DNA of 64,000 nt from positions 8,320,297 to 8,384,296 of the forward strand of contig OX422196.1 of the NCBI GenBank assembly GCA_949130485.1, read 5' to 3'. Numbering within the stretch: position 1 is the stretch's first letter; the number at the start of each line of letters is the position of its first letter. The notes beneath the pieces are model-generated. The model had not been told where the DNA came from. It worked only from the letters and a program-made list of their open reading frames with translations, and did not search any database. A program made the position numbers and the translations under genes. Source of the DNA: Agelas oroides (taxonomy: Eukaryota > Porifera > Demospongiae > Agelasida > Agelasidae). Shown here one piece after another: positions 12,352 through 23,267 of this stretch.

Positions 12352-14407
12352 GACTGTGCATTGAGCTGTGGAAGGTGACGAAGGTGGTATCGATCCAGGT
12401 TGACTGGGAGAACAGGATTGCTGGAGTCTTCCCCAGACTCTCCTACGTTGACCGGCCGTCCTACGAGTCCTCCACCAAAGAGTATGATATGGTAAGTGGT
12501 GTTTCCCTCAAGGATGATAAGCCTGCAAGTTGAACACTCTCCCAAAGCTACACTGCAGCCTTAATTGTTTCAAGTGGTAGCTTTTGTTCACTATCTTGTA
12601 TGTACCATGTACCTTCCCCTTCTTCCTCTTTGTGTTCCTTCTTGTTTGAATGCCTGCTCCTCTCTTTCCCCTCCCCCTTCTCCCCTTCCTTCTTCTCCCC
12701 CCTCTTCCTCCCTCCTTCCCTCTCTTCCTCCCCCTCTTCCTCCCTCTCCTCCTCCTCCTCTTCCTCCCTCCTTCCTAGCTTGCATTCAAGTACCTTGGTT
12801 GGGTCTTGTTCCCTCTCTTCCTCTGCTACGGTGTCTACTCGCTGCTCTACCACGAGCACAGAGGATGGTACTCCTTCATCCTCAGTATGTCCTATGGCTT
12901 CTTACTCACATTTGGTAAGCCCACTGGTATGTGTCCCCCTCATTTGGTAAGCCCACTGGTGTGTGTCCCCCTCATGAGACTTGTTGTCTTGTTAAAATAC
13001 TATTCTGTAGAGCAGTAAGATTTCCAGGTCGGAGTAAGTGATAAAATTGTTTTGAGAAGACTACACTTTGTAGCAGTAAAATTTCCAGGTCACAAAGTAG
13101 GCTTCCTGCTCATGTTTGGTAATGGTACACATGACTGTCTTCTGCAAAGAATATGTGGACAGCTGTGAACAACAACAATCATTTCTGAAGAAGTTGAGTA
13201 AATACCACTGGTGGGATGTTCAACCAAGCATGACTGCCTTGATAGTAGCTTTTTGTTCATAACCTTTCCTCCCTCTTTTCCCTCTTCTTCCCCCCCTCCT
13301 CCCCCTTCCCTCCCCTCCCTCCCCTCCCTCCCCTCCCTCCCCTCCCTCCCCTCCCTCCCCTCCCTCCCCTCCCTCCCCTCCCTCCCCTCCCTCCCCTCCC
13401 TCCCCTCCTCTCCCTCTCTTTCTTCCCCCCTCTTTTTCTTCCTCCCTTTCTTCCCCCCTCTCTCCTCCCTCTCCTCTCCCTACTTCTCCCTCTTCCTTCC
13501 TCCCCCCACAAAGGCTTCATCACAATGACTCCACAGCTGTTCATCAACTACAAGCTCAAGTCGGTCGCCCACCTCCCCTGGAGAATGCTCACATACAAGG
13601 CACTCAACACTTTCATCGATGACATGTTTGCCTTTGTCATCAAGATGCCAACCATGTATCGGATCGGCTGCTTCAGAGATGGTAAGTGGACCTGACCTGC
13701 ACCCTGTTACCCAATGGCTAGTGACAACATAGGTGGACTCTACCTACGTCCTATGTTGCTGACAGTGGTTAATGAGAGAGATTGGTATGACAGGAACACT
13801 GTTCAAGATGGTAGATGGACCTTGTGTTGCTGACACAATAGCTGAACATTGTGTCAACACTGGCTTGAGTAAACACAGTCAGTTATCCAAACCAAAATAC
13901 TTACAGTTAGTTAATACTTTTGTTTTGTACTCCCTCTACGTCAGCTACCTATGTCCTATGTTGCTGACAGTGGCTAGTGATAAAGGAACATTATGTCAAC
14001 ACCTGTCCCACTTGAGTAAACAGTCAATGCTTCCACTTGAGATAACTGTTGTGTTTTGTCCTCCTCTTCATCTCATGCGGTGCCATCCAAACTTAATGCT
14101 TACAAATTGTTTCCATTACTTCTACTGCTGCATAGCAGACATGTTTGTGAGAAAACCAGAGCTATTAGTGGAGTTCTTCTAGCCTCTTCTCTCTCCCCTT
14201 GCAGACATTGTCTTCTTCATTTTCCTCTACCAGCGATGGATCTACCGGGTGGATCTCAAGCGAGTCAACGAATACGGCACTTCTGGGGAGGATGAGTTCA
14301 GTCGGAGTCAAGGTGGAGCTACAGGAGACAGAGTTGCAACAGCTAACAGAGCTGAGCTTTGCACAGACGGGGAGATCAAGTCACCAGCGGAGAAGAAGAA
14401 CGATTAA
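8448..14407 (+). CDS. CLPTM1: Cleft lip and palate transmembrane protein 1 (CLPTM1)
   Basis: Thirteen exons: 8448-8699, 9397-9552, 9996-10110, 10220-10305, 10951-11077, 11199-11301, 11411-11549, 11744-11837, 11933-12076, 12352-12491, 12779-12914, 13514-13681, 14205-14407. The summed length gives 620 aa and all phases match. The N-terminus is Gln-rich, then a membrane segment and NLFPKGQKM; a second ATG directly follows the first. Diagnostic family blocks include LLTGES, HPNITVNLVDDHTQWVKGSV, LSMFKFNMYAAM, TNPYLLGLTVFVSILHSVFE, VTKVVSIQ, SSTKEYD, GFITMTPQLFINYKLKSVAH, FAFVIKMPTMYRIGC and YQRWIYRVD. CLPTM1 is a multipass ER membrane protein; in vertebrates it retains GABA-A receptor subunits in the ER, and its relatives include the lipid scramblase CLPTM1L. 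The C-terminal tail is shorter and less Pro/Ala-rich than in vertebrates. The introns carry minisatellites and foldback elements. Confidence 0.95.
8825..8922. mobile_element. Foldback MITE copy (CLPTM1 intron 1)
   Basis: Arms TAGCCTCATTCCCAG and TTGGGAACAAGGCTA bound a 98-bp element. Flanks ATCCAACAC and GTCCAAAAC match at 7 of 9 positions, an aged target duplication. Confidence 0.7.
9218..9339. mobile_element. Foldback MITE copy (CLPTM1 intron 1)
   Basis: Arms AGCCTTGTCCCCAGACCTGCCCC and GGGGCAGGCTTGGGAACGAGGCT pair over more than 20 bp; the loop is about 75 bp. Confidence 0.7.
9655..9990. repeat. CA-rich minisatellite in CLPTM1 intron 2
   Basis: Imperfect tandem copies of CACCCACCTTCACACATGCACAC with interspersed TACCTTCACACAAACACAC units. 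It produces spurious His/Thr/Pro ORFs in several frames. Confidence 0.85.
10317..10360. mobile_element. Minimal 44-bp foldback (CLPTM1 intron 4)
   Basis: AGCCTCATTCCCAGAC and GTCTGGGAATGAGCCT are nearly adjacent inverted arms. This is the smallest form of the foldback family, little more than the two ends. Confidence 0.6.
10386..10755. mobile_element. 370-bp foldback element with exact 9-bp target duplication
   Basis: Ends TAGCCCAGG and GACCTGGGAACGAGGCTA; both flanks read CCCCATACT (10377-10385 and 10756-10764). The interior carries a second inverted block (GTAGACGTGAGGGGGGCGGTGC near 10470 against its complement near 10640). The element at 20442-20869 is a diverged sister copy. Confidence 0.85.
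11553..11672. repeat. Short minisatellite (CACATGATGCT units) in CLPTM1 intron 7
   Basis: About ten degenerate copies of an 11-12 bp unit CTCACATGATG / CTCACGTGATG in tandem. Confidence 0.75.
13260..13505. repeat. Polypyrimidine (CCCTCCC)n tract in CLPTM1 intron 11
   Basis: About 240 bp of C/T on the plus strand, with a regular CCTCCCTCC core at 13310-13410. It ends in the exon 12 acceptor, so it extends the polypyrimidine tract. Confidence 0.85.
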
Positions 14408-14912
14408 GACCATAGCAATTTGTGGAGTATATTTATGCTCTTAAATGTCTGGAGTCTAGAAATGCCCTTCCTTTCTATCACTCTGTGCATTATTGCTTCC
14501 ACTACATCTTGAAACTGAAAATGGTGCGAGACTGCTTGTGCAATGCCGAAATGCAGTAAATGACACTGCACTAATATACCTTGTTCGTCAGTCGACCAGG
14601 ATAATATAATAACTTAGGTAATTACACAGGAAGTGCATGTGGCGCCAGCCAACTCTATAGCAGCACCGAACGTGACAGCAACGTGAAACTAACCGAGCTA
14701 GCACGAGTAAGCTGCATGCTAGATCATGGGATAGCTACTTGGGGGGGGTTACGCATTAAATGTAATTGTTATAGTACATTCGCTGTGTTATAATAGCTTA
14801 CTAAGAGTATACACATTTAATATAGGCTAGTGTAAATGTGTAGTATTAATACTAAGCTAGGCTGGTCCTCAGCATGCAAACATAGCTAGACCTAAATTGA
14901 GAAGAAACAAAA
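14408..14912. other. Spacer between CLPTM1 and gene A
   Basis: AT-rich, with no ORF of note. It contains the CLPTM1 3' UTR and presumably the promoter of gene A; a G8 run lies near 14740. Confidence 0.4.
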
Positions 14913-16630
14913 ATGGAACAAGTCGTAAGCCCTGACAAAGCCATAGTGCATGTGGCTGATGCAGTAAATGACACCAAACAGGACAGACGTCATGGACATG
15001 GTGTCACACAACATCCTGAGGACTCCCAGGACACACTCACTACTAGTGAGTATGTATAATTCATTATGCAGTGTAGACCCCCACCCCCAGAGGAGGTCGG
15101 ACACAGTTGAACTTTAGTAATTAAAATTAAAATGGCTGAGGTCACACTAATTAAGATTTTTCGTATCTCAACAGACTAGCTCTCGACTTTTACTGATGTG
15201 GGGCCCCAGTTTTCCCATCAAGATTCAAGGCTGGGGCCAGTCATAGAAAAAGCTCAAAAGCTTTCTACCTTGCAAGATCAATTAGTGTGACCTCAGCCAT
15301 TTTAATTAGTAAAGTTCAACCGTGTCCAACTTCCTCTGCCCCACCCCCATTGACCCAGAATTACAGGAAATTAGCTACAAAGGGCTGCCCCTGTGATTGT
15401 GCATTTTCATTTTGTCTTCCCCCACAATCTGCTTGTCTTTGGTGTGGTAACAAGTATCACCATAGCCGTTACTAGCAGGTGGGCTATCCAACCCTGGTTC
15501 GGTACAAAAACAAGAGCATGTGATGACATCATTTGTTATTGTGAAATAAAATACCCTAGCTTTCCCACCAAATGAATGTTCCACATGCAAACATTAATTG
15601 CAATTAATATAACATTTTTAGAGCCTTTTCAGGCTACTACACCAGACACTGGTGGTAGTGCGACCTGGCAGACAGATGTTGGAGAGAAACAAGTGAAAAC
15701 AGCAGAAGTGAAAGAGTACATTTGTACTGCGACTCAAAACGAGCAGCAGGATGGGACAGGAGAGGTGAGGAGAATTAACTCTTGAAGTTACCCAGTCATT
15801 ATTTTAGTTGATGTTATTTATTCTGCAGTTGACATCCGGCAGGATGAGCTGGCGTGTAAAGGCAAGCCAAGGTGGTGCTGAACTGTGGTAAGAGTCAATG
15901 CATTGCTTCCTTAAAAATATTTACAGTAACAATTAACAGCATGTAACATCAGGTGTTTTGCTTATGTGTAATACCAACAAAAGTTGTCCCTCAGGCCCCG
16001 CACACCTATCGTGTCCCTCAGGCCACGCACACCTATCGTGTCCCTCAGGCCACGCACACCTATCGTGTCCCTCAGGCCACGCACACCTATCGTGTCCCTC
16101 AGGCCATGCACACCTATCATGTCCCATGAGCGGTATACATACCTACATGTTATCATGATATGAGTTGAATAACTTTACCTGATGGCATATCTTAGCCTCA
16201 TTCCCAGGCCTCCCCCATTTTTTGTTCTTTGGTTTGCATTCAGTGTAATATACGGAAGCGGAAGTGCGGCGAAAAATCACCACTCTTCCACTTCCGTGAA
16301 GAACAAAAAACGGGGGAGGCCTGGGAACGAGGCATATCTATCACTCTTCACTGCTATGAAGATACAGATTATTGTCTATGCATGGAATTATGCAATAGGG
16401 TACTTAGTAAGTAAACCAGGATACTGGTTTTGAACGGTGGCTTGTACCTGTTGAATAGTGTGTATCTACAGTCAAAGAGCAAAAAGTCCAGTTTCGAGTG
16501 TGGTCAGTTGGCTGGTACAGTGACACTCCCCTACACTACACATACATGTAAGCCAGCATGCATAATGTGGACTAGAAGGTACTTTGTGATGCTTTACTCA
16601 TTTCTCTGCAGGAACTGCTTCATGCTGTAA
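14913..16630 (+). CDS. Gene A: unrecognised 117-aa protein, first member of a local paralogous cluster
   Basis: Unrecognised. Four exons (14913-15045, 15622-15764, 15829-15887, 16612-16630) with consensus splice sites join to a continuous 354-nt frame starting MEQVVSPDKAIVHVADAV and ending ELWNCFML. The protein is hydrophilic and Gln/Glu/Thr-rich, with no signal peptide or membrane segment. Its third exon begins in phase 0 and ends in phase 2 and encodes LTSGRMSWRVKASQGGAELW. That exon resembles, in length, phase and pattern, exons of genes B, C and D downstream, and the junction DGTGE|L parallels gene D's DGRGE|L. I infer a tandemly duplicated family of unknown function. Confidence 0.5.
15088..15345. 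mobile_element. Inverted-repeat element in gene A intron 1
   Basis: About 65-bp arms: CACAGTTGAACTTTAGTAAT...GGCTGAGGTCACACTAATT on the left and the complement AATTAGTGTGACCTCAGCC...AAAGTTCAACCGTGTCC on the right, about 120 bp apart. No ORF. This family differs from the TAGCCTCG foldbacks. Confidence 0.75.
15986..16122. repeat. 27-bp minisatellite, about 5 copies
   Basis: Tandem unit TGTCCCTCAGGCCACGCACA plus CCTATCG, with single-base variants, in gene A intron 3. It creates spurious in-frame repeat ORFs on both strands. Confidence 0.9.
16193..16335. mobile_element. 143-bp foldback MITE (gene A intron 3)
   Basis: TAGCCTCATTCCCAGGCCTC on the left pairs with GAGGCCTGGGAACGAGGC on the right; the arms continue through CCCCCATTTTTTGTTCTT against AAGAACAAAAAACGGGGG. 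The left flank GGCATATCT recurs at the right end, overlapping the terminal bases, as a probable target duplication. Confidence 0.8.
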
Positions 16631-17317
16631 AGTTATTCATGACTGAGATATCATATCATCTCCCACAAAGAGATATTGCGCAATCCCTTTATATATCCCA
16701 TTATCCTTTAACCATCCCATTCTTCCTTTAACTGGGATATTGCACAATCTTTGGCATGTATTGTATTGTGCAATGTGTTTGCAATGTGTTGTGCAATCAG
16801 TGTTTTGTTTTATCTTTGGTTTTACAAAATGACTCATTTCCAGGACATGCACCAGTCAGGGTGGGATTCGGGCCCTCTTTGACCTAGCTTCTCCAAAAAA
16901 CACATTGCAACATCTGTATTGGGACTGTTAGGTGGAGTTTAGAATGGCATCATGAGTACATGGAGCAACTGGACTTGGGTGAGATTATGTGGCCACCTTT
17001 TAGCAGCAAGATGGAGGGTGTGCAGCTGGACTGCCAACATCCAATCCTCCCCTCAAGCACACAGAGCATCTCCCTGTGAGGTATAAATTAACGCACACCC
17101 TCACCAGCGGGTGTAAGCGTTTACGTACGTGTACGTACGTAAAGTATCTTCTTCCTTTACATGAACGAATATAACCGGGGGCAGAACGGGTTTTAACATA
17201 TCTTCTGGAATCTTCTGGAACTTTTGGATATAAATATCACCGCTTACATATCATTTTCAGTTGGGCTGCCGTGGCGTCGAAGTCTCGGTAGTATCTACTT
17301 ATGTTTACTTCTGCTGA
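16631..17317. other. Spacer between genes A and B
   Basis: No gene recognised. Contains dispersed GTGCAATGTGTT motifs near 16770 and a CGTACGTACGT palindrome near 17125, in the presumed promoter of gene B. Confidence 0.35.
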
Positions 17318-20300
17318 ATGTCGCTACAAGGGACCCTGGAGGAAGCGATAAGAATGAGTGAACGTGGTATTCGCGATCGAATTCCTTCAGGTGGCGGTAT
17401 AAACAGCAGATCTCATGTTGAGAAGGCGTTTCTCGCTGAGTTTAAACCTGATGTCCGGCTCCAAAAGGCGGTGGAGAATCCCTGCGAAGCAACGAGCAGG
17501 GTGAGTCTAGCATATTAAATTTGTCACAAGACGCAAACACCCGAGCAGGTGTCGTTTGATGTGCCTCTCAGGATGCCATTGTTTTCCTCCAGGGCATGAT
17601 TCTTTGACTGCAAACATACTATAAACACCCTAAGGCATGTAGCTGATAGGTACACTGATTCAACTCATGCTGAACTTGTTTCTATAGATTGTGATGCCTA
17701 ACGGTAGCTTCGGTGTTACAGACGCTGGCGAGTGAGTTGATATGCCAACTGGCAAGAGAGGTTTACTATCTCACTTTCTATAGAGGAATTGCATTTACGC
17801 ACATACGCAGTAGAACCAGGGGGCAGTTGCCCCCATAAATTCTAAGGCATTGGAGCATAGCACCTACAATCCGTCAATCGTTCATCGTTCACAGCAAATT
17901 AATGTAGAATGACAGCCCTTTTACTAGTCTCGTGCCCAGACAACTTTTCACCGAGCGGGAAAGTAGTCTGGTGAACTGCCTATACCGTTTTGGTTCCAAT
18001 ATTTTGAAACTACCGTGACGTCACGTCAACTGGATTGTAAATTCAAAAGCGCTCTAGTAAACAGCGAACTCCTAGACAGCCTACTCGTGCTCCTTTCGAT
18101 AGATACAATAGCCTAGTCTACTCACGGCAGCTAGGGTTGCCCGATCAATGTCCATTTCGCTAGTAGATCGTTGGCACGCAATATGGAATGCAATCTTCGA
18201 TGACGTCAAGCATTAAATTAGAAAAGAACAATGCGCCAGCATTCCGGCGCACTTGAACGAAAACGGAATAGGCAGTTCACCAGACCCTTTTTTCCGGCGG
18301 GCGCGCGCGAAAAATGCGGTCTGGGAACGAGACTACCCTTTTACTGTCTTTGCTGATACAACCCTCCCACCTGACACTGCAGTAGCAGCAAGGTTACAGG
18401 TCAACTAAGCATAGGTAGTGGACTCACTGTATGTATGCTAGCTAGCAGACAGTTTAGTTCTGTCTTAAAATAAGTTAGCTCTTGTGTGGTGAACCTTTAG
18501 CCCAGGGTTCTCGCTAGAAATTACTTCCAAATGGTGCATAGTACAATAGGCAGGTGTGAAGCACCCTCTCTACTAGCCTCGTACCCAGGCCACGTGGGAG
18601 GAGGGAAAAGTGGCCTGGTATCCACTGTTTGCGCATGCGTGAACAATTCCGGAAATCTTCGCGAACGAGTCCGATTATGGACAAGTTACACGTGGTTGTT
18701 ATGCGGAGAAATAACCAAACTAGATATACGGCTTGCAGTGTGGCAGCTGTGTTTACGCGGCGATGGCTTCCATTATCAGAGCACATGGGGTGACACGACA
18801 AGGACTACGTTACAACTACCGCCAGTTCCACCGTCACTGTGCTTGTAGTTGAAAACAAACGGCAGAGTCTCGTAGCAGATGGACTTACCAAATCCCGTGG
18901 GTAGCCACGTAGATACATTTGATCGCATCCAGCTGCTCTGCTTTCAACGTGAAATCTCCATTTCCAATACAACAAAGAGCAAACTTGAGCGCTTTATCAA
19001 AGTCCTCGCTTTTACCTGCCCTGTTTGCAAGATAAGCTCGAGACGGACGTGCTTCAGAGCTATACGGTAAAGATTAATGGTTCTTAAACGATGGTATACG
19101 ATACCCGTGGGGTTTTTCGTGCATGCGCAAACAGTGGATATCAGGCCACTTTTCCCTCCTCCCACATGGCCTGGGTACAGGGCTACCTCTCTACACACAG
19201 CTATTGAAGTGGGAAGCCAGGATAGTAATTGCTATGGGCAGGGTTTAGGAAGTGATCCAAATGGTGCTCTTACCTAAATTTACCACATCCAAGCAGTGCT
19301 GCAATTAACCAAATGGTGCAAAACCATCCGCTAAAGGCCTAGCGAGAACCCTGCTTCAGCCCCTAGGTAACCTCGTTCCCAGGCCCTCGCCCAGCTTCCC
19401 GTCGCTTGCAGTACGGTAAAGCGGGAGAGGGCCCAGTACATTTCCTCACGTGAGTGATGTTATGGGTAGAAAGATGGTAGAAAGACTTTAATTGAATGTG
19501 GGTGAGCACGACTAAATTGTTGTTGTGTGTCTTCACTGTCTTGGTAAAACTCTCTGTCCTTCCGACTGTCTCGTGAAGAGCGGCATAAAAGTGCCTTCGT
19601 GCACTGCCATCTTTCGACTTGGAATAGTCGTGCTCCAGTGCGTGCGTGCGGGCGAAGATTTTTGCGGTTTACATGGCGCCCACGTTCGCAAATTTGCCTT
19701 GTCCATGACGTCACTCACGTGAGGAAATGTACCAGGCCCTCTCCCGCTTTACCGTACTGCAAGCGACGGGAAGCTGGGCGAGGGCCTGGGAACGAGGCTA
19801 GCCCCTAGGAGTCTGCAATCACAAAGCACCACACTCACCTAGGTATGACTTAAGGAGAGATACAAGTGCCGTGTTAGGACCAAAACTGGTCTCAAAGGTG
19901 ATCTCGGGACATCTAGTTCGCAACATCTTCTCAGGGAAGCATGACCCCAAATTTCCTAGTTGCTTGTACATCCCACCCTCCACTGAGATTGTTTTCCACC
20001 GCCTTTCATAATGTCATGTACCATTCAAATTGACAACTACTATAAGTTTGAGTAGCATTCCTTTCTTTAAGGGTACTTCTTACTAGCCCTTGACACAATC
20101 TGAAACACAGACCAACCTCGCAATACAATTTTTCTTATTTATTTGCTTTTCCAAACACCAAGCCGTATGCAGAAATACGCAAAAGTGTGGCAGCAATGCT
20201 ATCAAAAAATTCCTCTATTGGTTTTGAGTTTGTAAACTCACAATGGTTTAGAGTAGATTTACTACAGTTGTTACAAGTGACTGGTAGTAATGGGGGAATC

Positions 20301-22754
20301 ACACTCTGACTGTGACCTGTTCCCTCCCTGTAGGGTCCACCTCCATCAGAATGAGAGAAAGTATGCGAGTCAAAGGGGTAGAATGCTCGAAGCGAATAGT
20401 GAGGTAATGAATGAACCCATAGTTACCTCCTACATACTGACTAGCCTCCTTCTCAGGCCTTCGCCACTGTCCAGATTTTGATCACTTACAAGCAGAGGGG
20501 GGAAGGCCTGGGGGATATCACATGTGATACAATGATAGGTAGCCTCATACTGCACGCTGGGTGCGAGGCTGAATGATGGGTAGACGTGAGGGGGGCAGTG
20601 CCTGACAAAGAATCTCAAAGTCCTTTCTGTCATATCTTGTCCAAGGACTGGAGACTGGAGACTGGAATGCTCAAAAGGTTGTGTCAGTACAGCTTGTTGT
20701 TTGGTAAGACTTGAGGCTGATCAATGCAAAGTTATAATGGTTAGTCATCACCCCTCATGTCTGCCCTACCTGACGTCATCGCATGTGACTAAATCTCCCA
20801 GGCCTTCCTTCCCCTTCCATCTGCAAGCGACCAAAAGCTGGAGTCAGGGAACGCCTGGGAACAAGGCTACGTACTGACCTCTGTTCATAACTGAGGAGCA
20901 TGAAGAGCATGAAATTTGTTTTGACTGTACATGACATGATTACGTTACTGTGGGTTGGATCTGTTTTGACTATATAGCACCTTGGACGCATGCTACTATA
21001 TGTGTGTGTAAACAGCAGCTGGTTTTGTAGGTGGGTGTAAGTGGGTACCTACAATGGGACAGTCCAGCAGTGCCTGTTAGATGTGCTGACTCTCTCCATT
21101 GGTTAAATGTAGCTGGTTTTGTAGGTGAACTGAGGGTGAAGATGTGTATCCATCAGTAACAGTCCCTGTTCAATACATATACCTTATTACACGAGTTAGC
21201 GTGCAATATCGCGAGTTATTGCACGAGTGGGCGTGGTATTTTCACGAGCCGAAGGCGAGTGAAAATGCAGCCCACGAGTGCAATAACCGCGATATGCACG
21301 CTAACGAGTGTAATAAAGTATTTATTATCCATTACCACAACAGCGTCGTGTCTCTTCTCACCAAGTCCCGAGTAACTCGCCGTTCGAACGCACTGGTTCT
21401 AATTAAAGCGCACGCTGGTTGCTAGGATATCGCGCGTATATAGCCTCAGGGCCCGTGCAATAACTACCCGTGCAATAACTACCCGTGCAATATCGTGTGA
21501 TATTGCACGGCACGGGAATAGGAAAATACTGTTGTAGAAATATGAACTGGATAATAAATGGTCTTTGTCTCTCTATTAGGTGGTAATAAATGGCAATGCC
21601 TGGTGTGTTACAGCTGATGGAAAGTGAGTTCAGTGACTCCTTAACAACAACAAAAGAAGGCACATTTAATGCTGTTTGTTCACCTGCAGTGTGCGCTCAA
21701 TGAGTGGATTTGGTCACTTTGAGGAGTCTACTAGTCAAAAGAGGCCACCAGTAGTGACGGTCCATACCTCTCCCTATAAAACTACTCATGAGTGTACAGG
21801 GGGTGAGAATGTGTACTCATGAGTGTACAGGGGGTGAGAATGTGTACTCATGAGTGTACAGGGGGTGAGAATGTGTACTCATGAGTGTACAGGGGGTGAG
21901 AATGTGTACTCATGAGTGTACAGGGGGTGAGAATGTGTACTCATGAGTGTACAGGGGGTGAGAATGTGTACTCATGAGTGTACAGGGGGTGAGAATGTGT
22001 ACTCATGAGTGTACAGGGGGTGAGAATGTGTACTCATGAGTGTACAGGGGGTGAGAATGTGTGTATCCATACTGACGTCTGTCTTCATGTTGACTAACCG
22101 GTTATCTATGCATCTGTTTGTGCTGTTTGAATTTAAGGTGGCAATAATGACAATAGTGTTGTGGAAATTCTTGCAACATTGAACACTTTCCTTTGGCTTT
22201 TCACATCCGGATATGACACATCCATGTCACACGCTAGCTAACCAATTCTAATATTATCAGGCAGCCTAATAACTCTGTTCGTGCACATTTCTATGGCTTT
22301 GTTTTTATATAAATAAAATCAGATGATTTTCTAGTGGGGGAGAATAAGCAAGGAGTCTTCAGGCCTAGGCAAAGAGGCTATGAATAGTATGACTAGGACC
22401 AATGGGGGACATTATACTCCTGTAGCCTGTTGTGGGACATTATACTCCTGTAGCCTGTTGTGGGACATTATACTCCTGTAGCCTGTTGTGGGACATTATA
22501 CTCCTGTTGTGACCATGGCATGTCATGAAACCATGCACACAAGCTAGTGCAATCACTGAAAGTTGCATTTTTGCTTCATGCAATGTTCAAAATGGCAACG
22601 TAGTATCCGGATTTCTGTCCACTGTCCATTTCACATTTGGTTACATGAGGTATTGTGTAAGGTCTATAACAACATAAGATTTTTTTTCACTAAGCTTCAC
22701 AGGATAACCAAGTGTTGCTCTTCCCTTACAGATGTGGCTGAGGGTGCTCAGTGA
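17318..22754 (+). CDS. Gene B: unrecognised 158-aa protein with two copies of the shared small exon
   Basis: Unrecognised. Six exons (17318-17500, 17688-17731, 20334-20403, 21580-21623, 21690-21802, 22732-22754) have consistent phases and sum to 477 nt. It starts MSLQGTLEEAIRMSERG and is basic, with no membrane segment. Exons 2 and 4 are both exactly 44 nt, phase 0 to 2, and encode IVMPNGSFGVTDAG and VVINGNAWCVTADG; they look like an internal exon duplication and belong to the class also seen in genes A, C and D. The donor of exon 5 (at 21803) sits in the first unit of a 31-bp minisatellite whose every unit repeats GGGGGTGAGA. Intron 2 (2.6 kb) is packed with foldback elements. The function is unknown and the model is a hand prediction. 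Confidence 0.45.
17925..18335. mobile_element. 411-bp foldback element, TAGTCTC subfamily, exact 9-bp target duplication
   Basis: Ends TAGTCTCGTGCCCAGAC and GTCTGGGAACGAGACTA, flanked on both sides by CCCTTTTAC (17916-17924 and 18336-18344). Within gene B intron 2. No transposase ORF. Confidence 0.85.
18574..19185. mobile_element. 612-bp foldback element with about 75-bp arms and exact 9-bp target duplication
   Basis: The left arm starts TAGCCTCGTACCCAGGCCAC and the right arm ends ATGGCCTGGGTACAGGGCTA. The arms extend through GCGCATGCGTGAAC and its complement. Flanks are both CCTCTCTAC. Both arms carry the variant GTACCC/GGGTAC rather than GTTCCC/GGGAAC. Confidence 0.9.
19368..19800. mobile_element. 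433-bp foldback element with about 95-bp arms and exact 9-bp target duplication
   Basis: The left arm TAACCTCGTTCCCAGGCCCT is complementary to the right terminus AGGGCCTGGGAACGAGGCTA; pairing continues through the GCTTGCAGTACGGTAAAGCG block to CTCACGTGAG. Flanks GCCCCTAGG are identical (19359-19367 and 19801-19809). Confidence 0.9.
20442..20869. mobile_element. 428-bp foldback element, sister of the 10386 copy
   Basis: TAGCCTCCTTCTCAGGCC and CGCCTGGGAACAAGGCTA ends. Flanks CATACTGAC and CGTACTGAC differ at one base. The interior shares GTAGACGTGAGGGGGGC and CATATCTTGTCCAAG blocks with the element at 10386-10755, and a small foldback is nested near 20540. Confidence 0.8.
21184..21320. mobile_element. 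Foldback element with ACACGAGTTAGCGTGCAATA arms
   Basis: Inverted arms of about 55 bp, read from ACGAGTTAGCGTGCAATATC on the left and GCACGCTAACGAGTGTAATA on the right, surround a short GC-rich centre. Further CCCGTGCAATA motifs at 21460-21515 repeat part of the arm. Distinct from the TAGCCTCG family; probably a separate short transposon. Confidence 0.7.
21784..22063. repeat. 31-bp minisatellite, 9 units, each with a splice-donor-like core
   Basis: The unit is ACTCATGAGTGTACAGGGGG plus TGAGAATGTGT, repeated nine times with essentially no divergence, inside gene B. Each unit contains GGG|GTGAGA, a good 5' splice-site match. The first unit supplies the exon 5 donor in the gene B model. Confidence 0.9.
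22398..22508. repeat. 28-bp minisatellite, 4 copies
   Basis: Unit GGGACATTATACTCCTGTAG plus CCTGTTGT in tandem, in gene B intron 5; the last copy is truncated. Confidence 0.9.
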
Positions 22755-23267
22755 AGATTATTATTTTATACTACTGACCATTTTGTATTGATGAATGAAT
22801 GATTTGGTTGAGTGTGAGTCCAGTGTGTACAGGCAGTGTGCCGCTCCGGCCTGGCTCTGGTTCCACATGTACACGGTGCATGCACCGTGATCGTACGTGT
22901 CATGTCATCAGACGATAATGTGATGGAGCTATCCCGAAGTACTTTTCAAAGCTTTAACCCTATTGGTCAATTGTATTATACACATTTATAAGCACCGTTG
23001 CCCTAACAACACCCTAAATTAACCCTAACCCACTTTGAAATGCAGGTGTCACGTGCCCGCCCCCCCCCCCCCCCCCCTCCCGCGCCGCCCAGGCCAGGCC
23101 ACGCCACGGAATTAAACGTCACTAGCACACTTGCTGTCGATGTCACTGCTGCGAGCTTTACTGTAGTCTGTAGCTGAAAAGGGGAGTGCTGATTAGATAC
23201 TAAGTTAGATAGGCTATATTACGACTAGCAAGCTAAGTTATCTAATATAGCATAATCGTTCCTCAAA
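22755..23267. other. Spacer before gene C, no gene
   Basis: Contains the palindromic TACACGGTGCATGCACCGTG (22870-22889) and a run of about 17 C residues near 23060. The gene C promoter and 5' end presumably lie here; its initiating ATG could not be fixed. Confidence 0.35.

Noticed and set aside
12548-12950. Glu/Arg/Gly-rich and Ser/Pro/Leu-rich ORFs around 12.6-12.9 kb
   Set aside because: They come from a polypyrimidine tract before CLPTM1 exon 11; only 12779-12914 on the plus strand is coding.
15933-16158. 27-bp direct repeats resembling a CRISPR array
   Set aside because: Units are directly adjacent with no unique spacers, in an intron of a eukaryotic gene. The same holds for the other tandem repeats.
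22985-23036. CCCTAA-containing sequence as an interstitial telomere
   Set aside because: Only isolated CCCTAA words within ordinary sequence, no tandem array.
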